Source: Micropterix aruncella (taxonomy: Eukaryota > Arthropoda > Insecta > Lepidoptera > Micropterigidae). Taken from it: 64,000 nucleotides of DNA. Of the stretch, positions 23,963 through 36,118 are shown piece after piece. The notes below the pieces were generated by a model, which saw only the letters and a list, made by a program, of their open reading frames with translations, was not told where the DNA came from and did not search any database. The stretch covers positions 37,301,582 to 37,365,581 of the forward strand of contig OX155952.1 of assembly GCA_944548615.1 (NCBI GenBank). Direction: 5' to 3'. Position numbers and translations under genes: made by a program. How positions within the stretch are numbered: position 1 is the first letter of the stretch; each line of letters opens with the position of its first letter.

Positions 23963-25125
23963 ATACCCCCTTCCCCTCCCGTCTCCTTTGATTGTCCTTA
24001 TATTCCACTCCTCCCTTCAATATCGAGTTGGCATACGTTACTAATCACTGTTTAATATTTTATCCTATGATGACTATTATGTAAGTGTATTCATTTATTA
24101 CTTGTGAATCAATTTGCCCACATAAACCTTTAGTCACAATAACCCTGGCGGTATGGCCGTAAGATATTGCCACTCTCACTCGATACTATGCAATTTTTGT
24201 ATTAATAGTTAATTTTGATAGAAGTTTATAGTTTGTTATATTTTATTTATACAAATAATATATACAATTAAATTGTTTTAATAAAACGAAGTAATTAGGG
24301 TATTTTTCTAAACAAGTGTAATTATTGAATAAAATATTATGCAAATCCAACACTCCATAACTTTTTCAGCGACGTTTTTCAGCTTATCTGCTATAGATGA
24401 ATTTACACTTGTAATAAGCATTCGTTAGGTAAATGTGGCTACGAAATTATTTATTGGCCTTTATGTTGTTCTTGGCCAATACTGATAAATTACGTGAGTC
24501 TTGTGTGGTGGAGAGTTATCGTAGTGTAATTAATATTCGTGAGTTGTCTCTCCAAAGTTGTAGTCTTTTCCTTCGAATATTCTCATGTAAATTGCGCAAC
24601 ACCGACAAATAATTCTTATTATATCTACCACGTGGTGCAAACAACTAATTATGCACAGACACTCATAATCATCACGTGTCTCTTGGTGGCTAACTTGAAA
24701 CCAGTTGTACCATTCGTAAATCCTCCCTGTCGACATAAAATTACCAGAAAAGCTTTTATTTACATTTGACAATATTATATTTTGTTTTAAAAACAAAAGT
24801 TAATGCAAATGCTTTGATCGAGCATTTTTGAAAAGAAAAAACAAATATGAAATTTAACTCGCTCGAGCTCAAAATTTTCTTTACTTTTTGATCATGCCAT
24901 GAATTTATTTAGTAGAGCATTCCACGAGTATTTATTTTTTGCAGTGGGCTTACACCCTTGGCTAAATATAGATTTTTTGCCATTATTCAACTCATTATTT
25001 TCGTAGATAATCGTTCTTAGGTCTTCATTAGTCATTCAAAGTTTTCATTTCATTAATCGAATCGTATTCCAGTTCAGGTGATTCAGAGTTTGAAGCAATT
25101 ACCTCAATATAAATAACAAAAAAAC
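23963..25125. other. LINE 3' flank and unassigned AT-rich sequence
   Basis: The first 150 or so bases may be the 3' UTR of the LINE fragment. The remainder shows no recognisable element; paired short frames at 24530-24796 on opposite strands carry no motif. Confidence 0.35.
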
Positions 25126-25345
25126 TAATTTACCTCGTGAAGTTTGTAGCACCCAACGTTTCGGCGATGTTGCAAACGCCATTACCCATGGTAGTCTGAA
25201 GTGCTGTGCTGTGTGACAACCTGCTGATCTTACTACGCGGATTATAACGGTGCACACAACACTCTCTGTATCTTGTGTTACGTCCTTGCTCTCGACGATG
25301 GGCATTGAGAACATTTTAAGAAGGGAGTTCCACGTAGTACATAGA
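25126..25345. repeat. Repeat C copy
   Basis: Shares an ordered series of blocks with 47095-47160/47778-47835, 53400-53580 and 54058-54228: 'gtgaagtttgtagcacccaa', CGTTTCGG-CGATGTTGCA, 'agtctgaag', 'ataacggtg', then 'tcttgtgtta', 'gctctcg' and 'ttccacgtagta'. It is non-coding as far as visible. This is a dispersed repeat of unknown class. Confidence 0.7.
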
Positions 25346-25716
25346 AAGTATTAATTTGTCGACTCTATTGAAGTTCGGAGTTTTTCTTATTTCAATTGCC
25401 TCCCGGGTCATACGGAGAAATTTAAATTGTTCTTCGGATAGCAAAATGGGATTTTAAAATTGCACCCATTGATTAGCTCCGCCATCCAATAATCGTTCGC
25501 ATACCGCCGATTTTTCTCGATGAATATTTTTAACAGCTTTGATGTGGTTCATCGGTCGAGTGGCTATATGCCGGACGTTTGTCCAAAGTAGGCTAAACCA
25601 CAGCTGCATTTGATTTTATACACGCTTCATTTAATTCATTCAACTCAGCCATAAAATCATTACGAAAATTTCAATTAGCCGTGGTTTTAACTAAAAAAGA
25701 ATCGACATTTTGATTA
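25346..25716. other. No feature recognised
   Basis: Mixed-composition sequence between repeat C and the piggyBac element. Confidence 0.4.
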
Positions 25717-25720
25717 TTAA

Positions 25721-27949
25721 CCCGTATGTGCTCACTGCCCCAATTTTAAAACGTTTCATATTTTACCATTTTTGATATTCAAAAATTATTTATTTATTTT
25801 TAAAAACAATTATATCGCTTATTTACAATACGGGCAACACACGTTACAAAAAAACCAAAGGACTTGGCAACATTTCATAGGTCATTTCAATAGATAAAAA
25901 GTGTAATTATTGAAAGTTATGATGTCGCGCAATAAATCGTAAATTTTTATCAAATAATTTATTAGTAGATCTATGTAAGGTGGTTTATTTTATTGTTTTA
26001 TTTATTATCAATGTGTTTTTCATAATTAAAATCAATAGATCTTTGAAGCATAGATTTATCGAGCTATTATTTGCAACACCCCATTATTGGGGCGATGAGC
26101 ACGAGCTCCCATGTCAATTTCAAACTTCATGTATTAGGCTTCTTGACTTATTTACAGTGTTTATAACATGTTATGTTATGTTATGCTTACTTTATTTTAA
26201 TACATGTTATATTTAAACCTTACATGTTATATTTATTCAAACCTGTGGCATGGTTTGAATTATTCTACAACGAAGAAATTATTGATTTGTTTGTTGAAAA
26301 TTCGAATAAGTATGCTATTTTTGAAGGAAAAAGGCTTGGCGTTACAAAAGAAGAGATCCGCCCTGTACTTGCAATATTTTTGCTGCGTTGATATAACGTT
26401 CAGGCTAGAAATCGTATGTACTGGGATACCGGAATTGACACTTACCATCCTGGCGTAGCTAATGCCATATCACGGTCAAGATTTGAACAAATACTTCGAT
26501 TTATGCATGTATGTGATAACGCAGCATTAGACGTTGAAGGTAAGTTCACTGAAGTGGAACCTTTATGGTATAAACTGAACCAAAAATGGTTGAATTATTG
26601 GCCTCAGTACAGTGAAGTTAGCATGACGAATCGATGATACCATATTATGGACATCATAATACAAAACAGCACATTCATGGCAAGTCGATACGTTTCGGAT
26701 TCAAATGTTGGTGTATGGCTACACGCCTGGGATACCTTATGCAAAGCATACCTTATCAAGAGGCTAGCACAGGCAATACTAATCCTGATCTAGGTGTTGG
26801 AGGATCTGTTGTTACGACCTTGGTTGCCGAATTACCTGCAGGTTTTACAGTGCACGTTTACATGAATATTTTTTTTACGTCTTATAGATTGCTTACAGCT
26901 TTGAAGGAATCTGGCCATCAAGGGACTGGTACAATTCGAGCCAATCGAGTAGGAAATGCACCGTTGAGGGCAGTGCCAATAATGATAAAAGACAAAAGCG
27001 GTAGCTACCATCAACTTACACATGAAAAATCAGGCGTGACTGATTCGCTACAATGATAACAGTGTATTTACCGCGGCATCAACTTGTGAAGGTGTTACAC
27101 CCATGGAATCTGCTCAGCGTTGGTCAAGCAGCGAAAAGAAGAAAGTGTCTATTCAACAGACTGTCTGTGTATAGATGTACAATAAATACATGGGCGGGGT
27201 TGATCGCCTAGATCAAAATATAGGCTACTATCGTATCAGCATTAATAAAAAAAATGGTACTGGCAACGTTTGATGTGGTCTTTGAATGCATCGATGAACA
27301 ACGCATTTCAGTAGTACAGACTTTCACCAGCTGGGCAAGAAAAGGCTCATCTTGATTTTTTAACTTTCATCGGGACAGTGGTCACAACGTATCTGCGAAA
27401 GTATGCATCGGTTTGCTCCATAGGCCACCCACTAAAGCCAGCTCCACGAAAAAGGAGGATTCCAGATGAGGTTCGTCTGGATGGGGTTGATCACATTATT
27501 ATTTCCAGCGATACTCAGATACGTTGTGGCCAATTCCAAATAAATACTACAAAAAATGTAGTATTTATATGGAAAATGTGCAAAATGTCGGTTGCCATTC
27601 GAACTGTTTCGAAACTTTTCATTTATAAAATGATTTTTTTTATGTTCATTGTAATATGTTTTATGTTGTCAAGTAAAGAGTAAATACATAAATGTTGAAT
27701 AAAATTCTGCAAATGAGTAAAATTATTTACCTAACCCTCTAGTATAACCAGAACAGAACAAACTCGGAAAGTATATTTCGCGTGGCGGGCCGTGCTTAGC
27801 GCCCCAAAAATGGGGCAGTCAAAATTTCCAAAATCCTGCATTCATCATCAACAATTTTTATAAAACACATTTCTTGTTGATGTATTGGCCTATAATAATA
27901 CAAAAAAACTGCTGGTTTGTCAAAAAAAAAAAACTTGAGCATTTACGGG
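25721..27949 (+). mobile_element. piggyBac-family DNA transposon, inactive copy
   Basis: 2,229 bp flanked by TTAA at 25717-25720 and 27950-27953, the piggyBac target duplication. Terminal inverted repeats are CCCGTATGTGCTCA at 25721-25734 and TGAGCATTTACGGG at 27936-27949 (12 of 14 match). A second inverted block, ACTGCCCC / GGGGCAGT, lies just inside each end (near 25734 and 27813). It encloses a decayed transposase gene. Intact family members usually carry a transposase of around 550-600 codons, so part of the N-terminus has been lost. Confidence 0.93.
26239..27640 (+). pseudogene. piggyBac transposase, broken (PGBD-like)
   Basis: Would cut and rejoin DNA at TTAA sites. Recognisable blocks in order: WFELFYNEEIIDLFVENSN, YWDTGIDTYHPGVANAIS, SRSRFEQILRFMHVCDN, then DESMIPYYGHHN (first catalytic Asp at 26625-26627), SIRFGFKCWC, FFTSYRLL, GTIRANRVG and NKYMGGVDRLDQN (third Asp region near 27200). 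The second catalytic Asp, normally just before NFFTS, reads Asn here (MNIFFTS), so the active site is damaged. At least one frameshift (just before 26625) and stops near 26390, 27055 and 27170 break the frame. The Cys-rich C-terminal domain near 27530-27640 is degraded. Confidence 0.88.
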
Positions 27950-27953
27950 TTAA

Positions 27954-30319
27954 GGGGTACTCTGGTCTAATAATTTGATATAATCGTTTTTTTTCTTTTA
28001 TACTTTTAAATTTTAGACCTTTAAGAATATGTCCTTAAAAGGATTTTTCAAAATTCGAATCATTTTCGGAGTAACAGCAACTTTTGTGACGTGGCATAAA
28101 AACCGATCGTGCCGGAACGAATCGATCAATAGACCCCCTTACTATCATTGTAATCCCCGACTTCATGATTATGAAGCTAGCACAGCGCGTTTAGCTGTAA
28201 GAACTTCAGAAAATATTTTTAAAATTTTCTTTGTTTCATGACACTACAAGGGTTGGAAACATGTTAACCAGGATGCACCTTTTTTAACCTCCACTTCACT
28301 AGCCTTAAACTCTTTGAATTTTTGTTTCTTTCTTTCGTTGGGGATTTTTTTTGTATTCTTGAAACGTCAATAAACATTTTGTAAAATAATGGATTTTAAC
28401 AATGTTTTCTTATCCTTCTCGGAAAAACGCCTCAAATCTAAGTATGTAGACCACAATATCTCCTTAAATTATAAATATGTAAGTTAATGTTTAACATAAT
28501 TTGAGCGTGCTACAACTAACATTTAATTTTACTCTCCATACGTCTAAATATTATATTCAAATTCACTACTCTCTCGCACTATTATCATTATCGGAATTAG
28601 GCATTTGCATTTCTAATAATATAATATTTAGAGATAATAATTAGCTTAAAACAAAACCACACATGATTTTGCGGCTCGAAGTATCTAAACTTTATGTAAA
28701 CGCGAATAATTACGGTCGATGGTTTTGATTTTGTTTAACCTGTTAAATTATATTTATTTTTACAAGCTATTTATTACTTACCCTGCGAATATTTCTTATT
28801 TTGTTAAGGTCAATCTTGAAAGTTGAATTAGAATCACTTCCTCTTATCCTATGAAATTGAAGTTTTACATGTTGGTTCAGTTCCGATGACAATGCGTTTT
28901 TACCATGAGCATGACCTAATTCTACACTTGGAATCGGCTCCCGACGAGGATACTTTTCACGGTCAACAGGTAGAAAAATGTATCTATATAGTGAAAAACC
29001 ATAAATATTTTATAAAAAAAAACCGATAAAAAAACGTCAGTGATGTTTTTAAATTATTTATTATATTTATTTGTTTTTTAAAGTAGTCGGTTCAATTACC
29101 ACCGATGTAGAACCACCGATCGGTATATCGTTTCAGTTCGGTTTATTATTCCAAGATACTAGATGGCGTAGAAAGTTCACTATATTGAAATATTTTGTAA
29201 TGTTTGGGGTTCTACCATATCTAGGTTACTATAAATCGTACATAGTACGATAGGCCCCAACATTAGCGGCGAAGTGTGGTCGACATAATTCGCCGTATAA
29301 TAAACGTCCCTATACGGGTGGACGGAGGTCGCTAGGTCAGACCGGATAGTATTCTTTTCACTTGTCCCTGAATATTTCCTATAAGAGGTTGCTCCTTTCG
29401 TTTGGCGTGAGTAAATTTCTGGTATTGAATTAAAATATAGGATTCTGGCTTAGACCATCCTTTTTGTTCTTCTAGAGGGTTTTTTTATTATATTGGATTG
29501 ATCGCCTCCGCTCTCAACCACATCATCGATTAACGGAATCACCGCCGTATATACGCACTACTCGTGACGGCGATAGAACTGACCACGTGCTCGCCCTTGA
29601 GGAATGTACTATAATTCTAGTGTTCTGAAGACGAAAGTATCTGCACGACGTAACCGCAAAGCCGCTAGGAATCCGCCCAGCTGGTAGATGCAGCATACGT
29701 GCGCCGTGGATAGAATCAAGGTACAAGTACTCCAATTTTTCTGTGAGGTCTAGTCAGCTCTTTAGTTTTCGAGTATTCCAAATCTAATATAATCGAGGGT
29801 TTAAAATATAGCCGAGGCGTAGGGCTCGAAAGTACCCTGAAGATAAGAAGGCGGTGAGAAACCGCATGGTAGTACCGTTTCATTCAAAACATAGTAAAAT
29901 AATTCAATTAAAGATATCTCAAATTGAAAATAAGCTGAAATCTAAATAATTAAAAACTACGGAAAATTATCTGCCGCATGTTGTGAGGCGCAAAGTCCAA
30001 AAAGTGCATCAATGATCGTGTCGATTATCAAGCGTGTCTAAAAAGATAAATTGTGCTGATTAATATGTATCATAATGAGAAACTGCAAATGTTAGTCTTT
30101 GTTAAATGAAAAACCTTAAAATAACTTGTTGGAAATTAAATTGAATCCGCATTTATCCTAGCCATCCGCGAGGTATACGGAAATGTATTACTGTAAAATT
30201 ATATTATGTAAATTAAGAAAAGGAAGCTGGAAGGCGTTTTTTTATGCAAAATTATAAATAACCATACAACCCGCATTTTAGGGAAATAAGGGAATAATAA
30301 TATTTATATAATATTATGA
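27954..30319. other. No gene recognised
   Basis: AT-rich, only short frames. No conserved protein block, terminal repeat or tandem array was found over 2.3 kb. The composition and lack of structure resemble old repeat-derived DNA. Confidence 0.4.
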
Positions 30320-31660
30320 AGTCATTAACCCCTCCTATTGCGGGGTGAAATTTAGCTGTCATTTCTGACCGGACAGTTTTGCGTGATAAGTCGATGGTCT
30401 TGAAAAAAACGACCATAACTTTTAAACCACTATACGGATCATAAAAAGAATAACTGTAAAATGATCGCATTGAAATTTGAAATATAAAACATTAAAACAT
30501 TATCTCGTAAAACAATTAAGATAATAATGAATAAATATTACAAAGTTGGCGAACTGACAAAAAGTCGCCTATTCAATTCATTTCGATGTTTTTATCACAA
30601 AATACGTAAAATATGCAAAAATTGTAAATACTTAACCAAAACTTATATTTTGTTTTACTTATTTGCATACAAAAATATTTAGTTACTCAGCCAAGAAAAA
30701 ATCGATGTATTCTCGTAAAAAAAAAAAAAGTTTTTTTTATTTTTTTGATTACTTAAAAGTTGATTTTTATATGTAATTCTTTCAAAATAATTTTTCCACT
30801 ATATCATTCTTCTTAGAAAACACACCAAAACTTTCAGCTTTGTCTGATATTACAGAAAAATCTAAACTTTTTTGAGTTAGCATTGTAAACTTGGTAACTT
30901 TGACGGAAACTTTGATAATACAAAAATGGTTAAGGATTTTCAAATAATATGTCTTATTATATGCTTATTAAATATCTAGTAACTAAATATTATACTCCAG
31001 AGAGTCACATTTCATAGAAAAACAATAAAAAAACCCAATCAAAATGTGGTAACGAAGAGCGGGGGATAAAAAAAAGTCCGATATCAAATTATAAATCAAG
31101 TTGAATTGAGCAAAATATAGCCAATTTTGTGATTATATACGATGTAAATGAAATAATAGCTGTTTCATAAGCGAATTAAACAAATATTACGTCATAATTC
31201 GCGATTTTTCGTCATAATTCGCGAAAAACAAACGAACATTTTTTGCAACGCGTTCGTATGTCGAACTATTTTACACGATAATTCGTGAAAAAAAGCAGAT
31301 GAGCTGTCCCAAATTAGAAATTCTCTTTCGGAAACCTTCCTAGAATGAAAATTACTTACGGTTTTCCAGGAAATAGCACAAAAATAACACGAAAATCACA
31401 AAATCACAGACCCTTCGGGCGTTGCACAACGGCCGCACGGCTGTTCGGAGAGTCGCGGCGGGCGCGCGGCGGGAGACTAGCCAAAACTGATTATTGTAAG
31501 TAATTTATTGGCCAACAGTCGTCGATTAGAGTTCGCCCGTTCAACGTATTCGATATCGCATACTTTATACGCGGATAGGATCGCAATTCGAGTAATAAAT
31601 CGCATTTTACGCAGCGCGGAGCGCCCTAACCAATATTGATTAGAGACCATCTTGGACGTG
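30320..31660 (+). repeat. Repeat B, copy 1
   Basis: Extended similarity to 54380-55735 in the same orientation. The best blocks include 'atgatcgcattgaaatttga' and 'ttatctcgtaaaacaattaa', and 'aaaatacgtaaaatatgcaa' further on. Both copies end in a CG-rich segment with 'gcgcgg'/'gcggcg' words. It is non-coding. A pair of CTAACCA/TGGTTAG-type palindromes follows at 31625-31690 in this copy. Confidence 0.75.
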
Positions 31661-32247
31661 TAATTGTCTAACCAACAATGGTTAGTTCAAACTGGGAGGG
31701 TTAAATTTAATTACGTATAAAAAGAAAAAAAACACATATACTGTCTCACCGGAGTTAAATTAAAGCAATTCACACAATCTTATTATAAAGTTATCTTTAT
31801 ATTTCAAAAAATGTAGTCTATTATATCAATTTTAAAAAAACAGACATTAATTTTAGGTATTTCTAAAAGAAATATGATAATTCATAATAACCGTATATAG
31901 TACAATTAAAATAGACTAGTCTTAAATAATTCAATCTCAAATATTAAAAGCAAATTAAAATTATTAACGCTAAATACAATAGTTAATAAAATAGTAAATA
32001 AAATGAGAGATAATAGTAAATAAAATGCTTAAAATTAAGACAATTTAAAAACAAATATTCTATTAGTAATGGTTAACAAATTAATGGAATAGTAGTGGTA
32101 ATTAAATATGTTTATTTTTGTTTTTTTAAGCAAATACTTCTAAGAAAAGTTCGACACAATTCATAAAAAAAATAGTTTTACTTATAAAAAATATCGTACG
32201 TAAAAATATAATTGACTAGTATAATAATAGATTTAAAAAAAAAACAG
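31661..32247. other. No feature recognised
   Basis: Very AT-rich. Only the short palindromic CTAACCA words at its start stand out. Confidence 0.4.
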
Positions 32248-32310
32248 TTGTGTCACCCTAAGACATTTCGGCAAGTTGACTACTTGCCGGAAAGTCTTAG
32301 GATGACACAA
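32248..32310. repeat. 29-bp hairpin made of two terminal-repeat-like arms
   Basis: Left arm 32248-32276 (TTGTGTCACCCTAAGAC...GGCAAGT) and right arm 32282-32310 (ACTTGCCGG...GATGACACAA) are inverted with about four mismatches around a 5-base loop. A related arm, TTGTATCACCCCAAGACTTT, occurs alone near 59555. It may be a solo double-TIR remnant or a short hairpin transcript; nothing decides between them. Confidence 0.65.
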
Positions 32311-32758
32311 AGTCGTGGGTAGACTGATCGAATCTGAATATTAATCGTATATTCCTAAATAATAGCAAATCGAATAGCGTCCTCTCCTGGCGGTCGGATG
32401 AATTAGTTTGGTTCCCTTTTTCAATCGTCTCAAGCGGCGCGGTTCGTTCCTCGGTTAAGAGCAAACTGGCGGCGGTAATATTTTATCAGTATGTATAGCG
32501 GAATTTAAATATTATTAGTGCAGCTTGAATATGAGATATTGCAACCGAAACATCGCAACGTGATTTCGGCATCTGTGTGTAAAATTTCAATTCTTTACGT
32601 CTAATATTTCATGGACGCCATATAACTGGAGCGCCCTCTGGTGGACCCATTTTAACCACAGTCTTTTCAACTCTTTCCATGACCAAATGATACAAGCCTA
32701 CCGAATTTCAGCTCAATCGGATTATGCATTCAGACGCTATCGTGGAGGAATACACACA

Positions 32759-32932
<174 letters not shown>

Positions 32933-33277
32933 CCGTAGCAATTAACATTGTCGGATATACATTTTTGCGATTTTCATTTTATTGCATTAAAAGTCTTAGA
33001 ATAAGATTATGAATGCCCCCGCAAATTATTAAATTCCTTAAATCAACCATCTTTGTTTTTCCAAGTGGAAAAAGTTGTATGTGTTCAGTGCGCACGGTTA
33101 ATATTGTCGTATAGTGCATTGAGACGTTATCTGCGGGGCGCGGGAAGGGAACATTCGTGAGCGGGTGGCGCGGATGTGCCAGTTCCGACGAAGTTATAGG
33201 GAGGAGCGCACGCGTCCGTTTTATTTTTCAACGTATAAATTTTTCGCCAATTTTATTACAAATTCAATGTTTCCGTT

Positions 33278-33398
33278 ATGTCGAGGTCAAGACGGATATT
33301 AGAATTATTGAATCCACCAATTCCGCCACAAAACGATCCAAATTTTGAATTAACGGACACTTATGACGTGGAAACTTATCTGAGAAAAAAGAGACAAA
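33278..33398 (+). CDS. Exon 1 of the DDE-like gene
   Basis: ATG at 33278 opens 40 codons (MSRSRRILELLNPPIPP...) and the frame ends after one base of the next codon at CAAA|GTAAGTAAG, a strong splice donor. The sequence upstream (33130-33270) is GC-richer, like a 5' UTR. Splicing to the acceptor TTTATTTTAG at 34004-34013 restores an open frame into exon 2 (phase 1: A + GA). Many arthropod relatives as I recall them also begin with a short basic MS-R/K-rich exon, but this was not checked. Confidence 0.65.
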
Positions 33399-33579
33399 GT
33401 AAGTAAGAAATATTTATTTTATCATTTCATAATACCTAGCCTAAACATAATTAATTATTGATTATTATTAGCGTATTATTGAATTCATATTTTTAAAGAA
33501 ATGTTGAAAACTACTCAGAACGGACAATAATGTCGTAAATGGCAGATACATCAATGTTAATGGCTTTCTATTTCGTTTA

Positions 33580-33870
33580 CTGTGTCGGATGTGTCACATA
33601 CTACATTATTGCTTGATCGGAGATAGTTTTGTTTTGTCGGATATGGTACTACAGACTTTATTGCATGTTCATTTGATACCTAATATTGTAGGAAGTACCA
33701 CTTCCTACATTATTGACTGCTGTTAGTTTGATTGTATTTTGTCGGATATGGCATTACTGACTTTGTTAACTGTTTATTTCTCATTTCTTGGTGTCGGATG
33801 TGTACAACATCGACATTATTGTTCGCTTAATGAACAAGCTACTATTGGATATGGTATGAATGACATTGTT
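33580..33870. repeat. Array of TGTCGGAT-type words in the intron
   Basis: TGTCGGATGTG (near 33584), TGTCGGATATGG (33637 and 33741), TGTCGGATGTG (33791) and a weaker TTGGATATGG (33846) recur at irregular 50-100 base spacing, mostly followed by 'ac(t)ttatt' words. The same word is part of the left terminus (TGTCGGATAT at 32950) and appears near the right end (CCATATCCGAC near 37050, TGTCGGATCTGCC near 37091). They look like subterminal binding sites for the element's own protein. Confidence 0.6.
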
Positions 33871-34013
33871 GTTTGTTGAAAGTTTTATTTTTGTCTTATG
33901 TGATATAAAAGAGGAATCAATTAGTTTTTTTTTTCAATAAGTTATCTTTCTAACTGCATTTACTTGGTTTGGCTTGCTTGCTTTGTTTGCTCACATAGTA
34001 TCATTTATTTTAG

Positions 34014-34489
34014 GAGAACCGTCGCCTCTTCCTGCTGGCTTTGAAGACGAGATTGTGCAACTGAAATATCTCATTGGAGACATTTCTGATGACAGTGCCA
34101 AGAGCCTCGTGGGAGACTTTCCTGATATAGTGAATCCCATCCACGTGAATCCAGTAACTCAACCAAAGACACCAACTCCAAGCGTTTCTGCTCTTGACAG
34201 CTTAGCAACAACTTGCAACTCGCCAAAAGTTCTGGAAACCAATGAAGACGTAGATTTCACACAATTTGATTACACAGTAATAACACCGATGCCGTCCCCG
34301 AGTCCCTTTTCTTGGCTTCCTAGCGATGGTGGATGTGTAAACATAGGAACACAGTCCCAGATCTCTTCTATGAATCACGCGCTTCCCACCCACGAGGTTT
34401 ATGAAAACATGTATACCATCCGAGAACTCTTCTGTAACTCATGTTCATACGCCATCTTCTACAACCAGTTCCAGAAAAAAAGCCTTTAA
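34014..34489 (+). CDS. Exon 2, 5' part: acidic, Pro/Ser/Thr-rich segment of the DDE-like protein
   Basis: From the acceptor at 34013 the frame reads EPSPLPAGFEDEIVQLKYL and continues as a low-complexity acidic and Pro/Thr-rich region with few structured motifs. It then overlaps the main frame, which is open from 34374 onward. The frame carrying this segment stops at 34487-34489, so a one-base shift (mutation or assembly error) somewhere in 34374-34489 is needed to join it to the main frame. A short unannotated intron is the alternative, but no convincing splice pair was seen. Confidence 0.6.
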
Positions 34490-36113
34490 GACTGATAAGG
34501 GAAAGAAGCGCCTTGCGCATAGAGAAAGGTGGCTTGTGGTCCAAAGAAAACTGAAGAAAAACAGCGGCGAAGAATTCGTGAACAAAAAGGGGAGGGTTGT
34601 CGAAAGTAAAGAATTAAAGGATCCTTGTAACGATAAGTGCCGATTGAAGTGTACCAAAAAAAATTCTCATGAAGATCGAAAGCGAGTCTTTAAATATTTT
34701 TGGCTTTTAGGTGAGAAGAAAAAACACTGGGAATTTGTTATTAAAAACACAAAGAAGAGTATCAAGCGACGCCAAACAACGGAAGTTACGAAGCACGACA
34801 GACAGAATACTTATCAATACTTTTTGCCGGATGCAGAGAAGAAACCAGTGAAGGTATGCAAGACAATGTTCCTCAACACTATAGCTCTAAGTGAACGCGT
34901 GGTGAGCACGGCCTGGAAGAAGTTTGATGGGAACACGGTGATAGAAGATGACAAAAGGGGTCGTTATGAACATGAAAGACGCATTTATAATGATGACATG
35001 GTCAAAAGTGTTTGCGATCACGTAAGATGTTTTCCAGTAGTTGAGGCTCATTACGTTCGTAAGAATTCAAGCAAGCTCTACCTTGAAGGCATTGAGAGCA
35101 TATCTCGGATGTATAAACTGTACTGCGAATGGTTCGATGCTAACAAAATTAAATATTCCTCAAAAGCAACTACGAAAAGGCAGTATAGAGAAGTAGTTAA
35201 TGCCAACTTCAACCTGGCACTTCACAGACCTAAAAAAGATAAATGTGATGTCTGCCACGTGTTTGAGAACAAAATATCGACTGCAACAGACGAAGAGAAA
35301 GCTGCGTTTGATTTACACCAACATCGCAAAAAAAGGGCACGAGATTTAAAGAAATCCGACAAGCAAGAGGCTGAAGTCCACAAAGATGACTTGGTCACTG
35401 CTACCTTTGATTTTCAGAAAGTTTTAGTGACCCCTTACGGAGAAATCAGCGTACTCTACTACAAGAGGCGGTTCGCTACATTAAATTTCACGGTCTATGC
35501 TTTAGTATCCAAGATAGGCACCTGCTACCTATGGCATGAAGCAATCGCTCGGCGCGGCTCTATCGAAGTATCTAGTTGTCTACTCAACTTCATCAAATTC
35601 CATGCTGAACGAGGCGTCAAGGAATTTCGTTTTTGGTCTGATAACTGCGCAGGCCAAAATAGGAACCGGATCGTGTTTTCGCTCTACATGTTCGTAGCAA
35701 AAAAGCTCGGAGTAACTGTCACCCATCGTTTTCTAGAAAAAGGTCATACACAAAACGAGGGAGACAGTGTGCACGCGACAGTAGAACGGTATAGCAAATA
35801 CAATACGATTTGGGTTCCAGAAGAATGGTATTGCTTAGTCCGTTGGGCTAAGTCTGAAGGTGATCCTTACGTAGTGAAAGAAATAAGACAAGAAGACATT
35901 TTCGATTTTAAAGCCTTGCTAGTAAACAAGAATTGGACAAAGAATACCAGAAACGAGAAGGTGTCTTGGAAATCCATAATAGAGGTGAAAATAAGTGCAG
36001 AACAGAACGATAGAATAGAGTATAAGTACGATTTTGATGAAGAACCAAAGACAACCGTTGTGTTGCGATCTGGCACCCGAAACAAGAAAAGGCTGGAAAT
36101 AATCTTGAACTGA
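34401..36113 (+). CDS. Main frame of a DDE-like putative transposase (570 residues)
   Basis: Basic N-terminus with a CX3CX3C cluster (C76, C80, C84), a helical basic region (100-260) and CDVC (C282, C285), probably a zinc-binding module. The C-terminal half resembles an RNase H-fold nuclease: DFQKVLVTPYGE (Asp337), a beta-rich stretch FTVYALVSK...YLWHE (363-380), SDNCAGQNRN (Asp414) and FLEKGHTQNEGDSVHATVE (His449, Glu453, Asp455, Glu462). Spacing of the acidic residues fits a D-D-D/E active site, though this is inference. Proteins of this architecture are common as uncharacterised families in insects, often multi-copy; I believe they correspond to a DUF7869-type family and possibly a Sola-like transposase, but I am not sure. 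The listed start is the first Met in frame; true coding continues from exon 1 through 34014-34489. The frame ends early at 36113 by a frameshift. Confidence 0.75.
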   Translation: MKTCIPSENSSVTHVHTPSSTTSSRKKAFKTDKGKKRLAHRERWLVVQRKLKKNSGEEFVNKKGRVVESKELKDPCNDKCRLKCTKKNSHEDRKRVFKYFWLLGEKKKHWEFVIKNTKKSIKRRQTTEVTKHDRQNTYQYFLPDAEKKPVKVCKTMFLNTIALSERVVSTAWKKFDGNTVIEDDKRGRYEHERRIYNDDMVKSVCDHVRCFPVVEAHYVRKNSSKLYLEGIESISRMYKLYCEWFDANKIKYSSKATTKRQYREVVNANFNLALHRPKKDKCDVCHVFENKISTATDEEKAAFDLHQHRKKRARDLKKSDKQEAEVHKDDLVTATFDFQKVLVTPYGEISVLYYKRRFATLNFTVYALVSKIGTCYLWHEAIARRGSIEVSSCLLNFIKFHAERGVKEFRFWSDNCAGQNRNRIVFSLYMFVAKKLGVTVTHRFLEKGHTQNEGDSVHATVERYSKYNTIWVPEEWYCLVRWAKSEGDPYVVKEIRQEDIFDFKALLVNKNWTKNTRNEKVSWKSIIEVKISAEQNDRIEYKYDFDEEPKTTVVLRSGTRNKKRLEIILN

Positions 36114-36118
36114 ATCAG

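Noticed and set aside
28029..30470. Short frames at 28029, 29071, 29523 and 30252
   Set aside because: Length and composition are what random AT-rich DNA gives; no conserved block.
33157..33348. 63-codon frame overlapping exon 1 of the inverted-repeat element gene
   Set aside because: It overlaps exon 1 in another frame and has no motif, while the frame from 33278 ends at a strong splice donor and joins in phase to exon 2.
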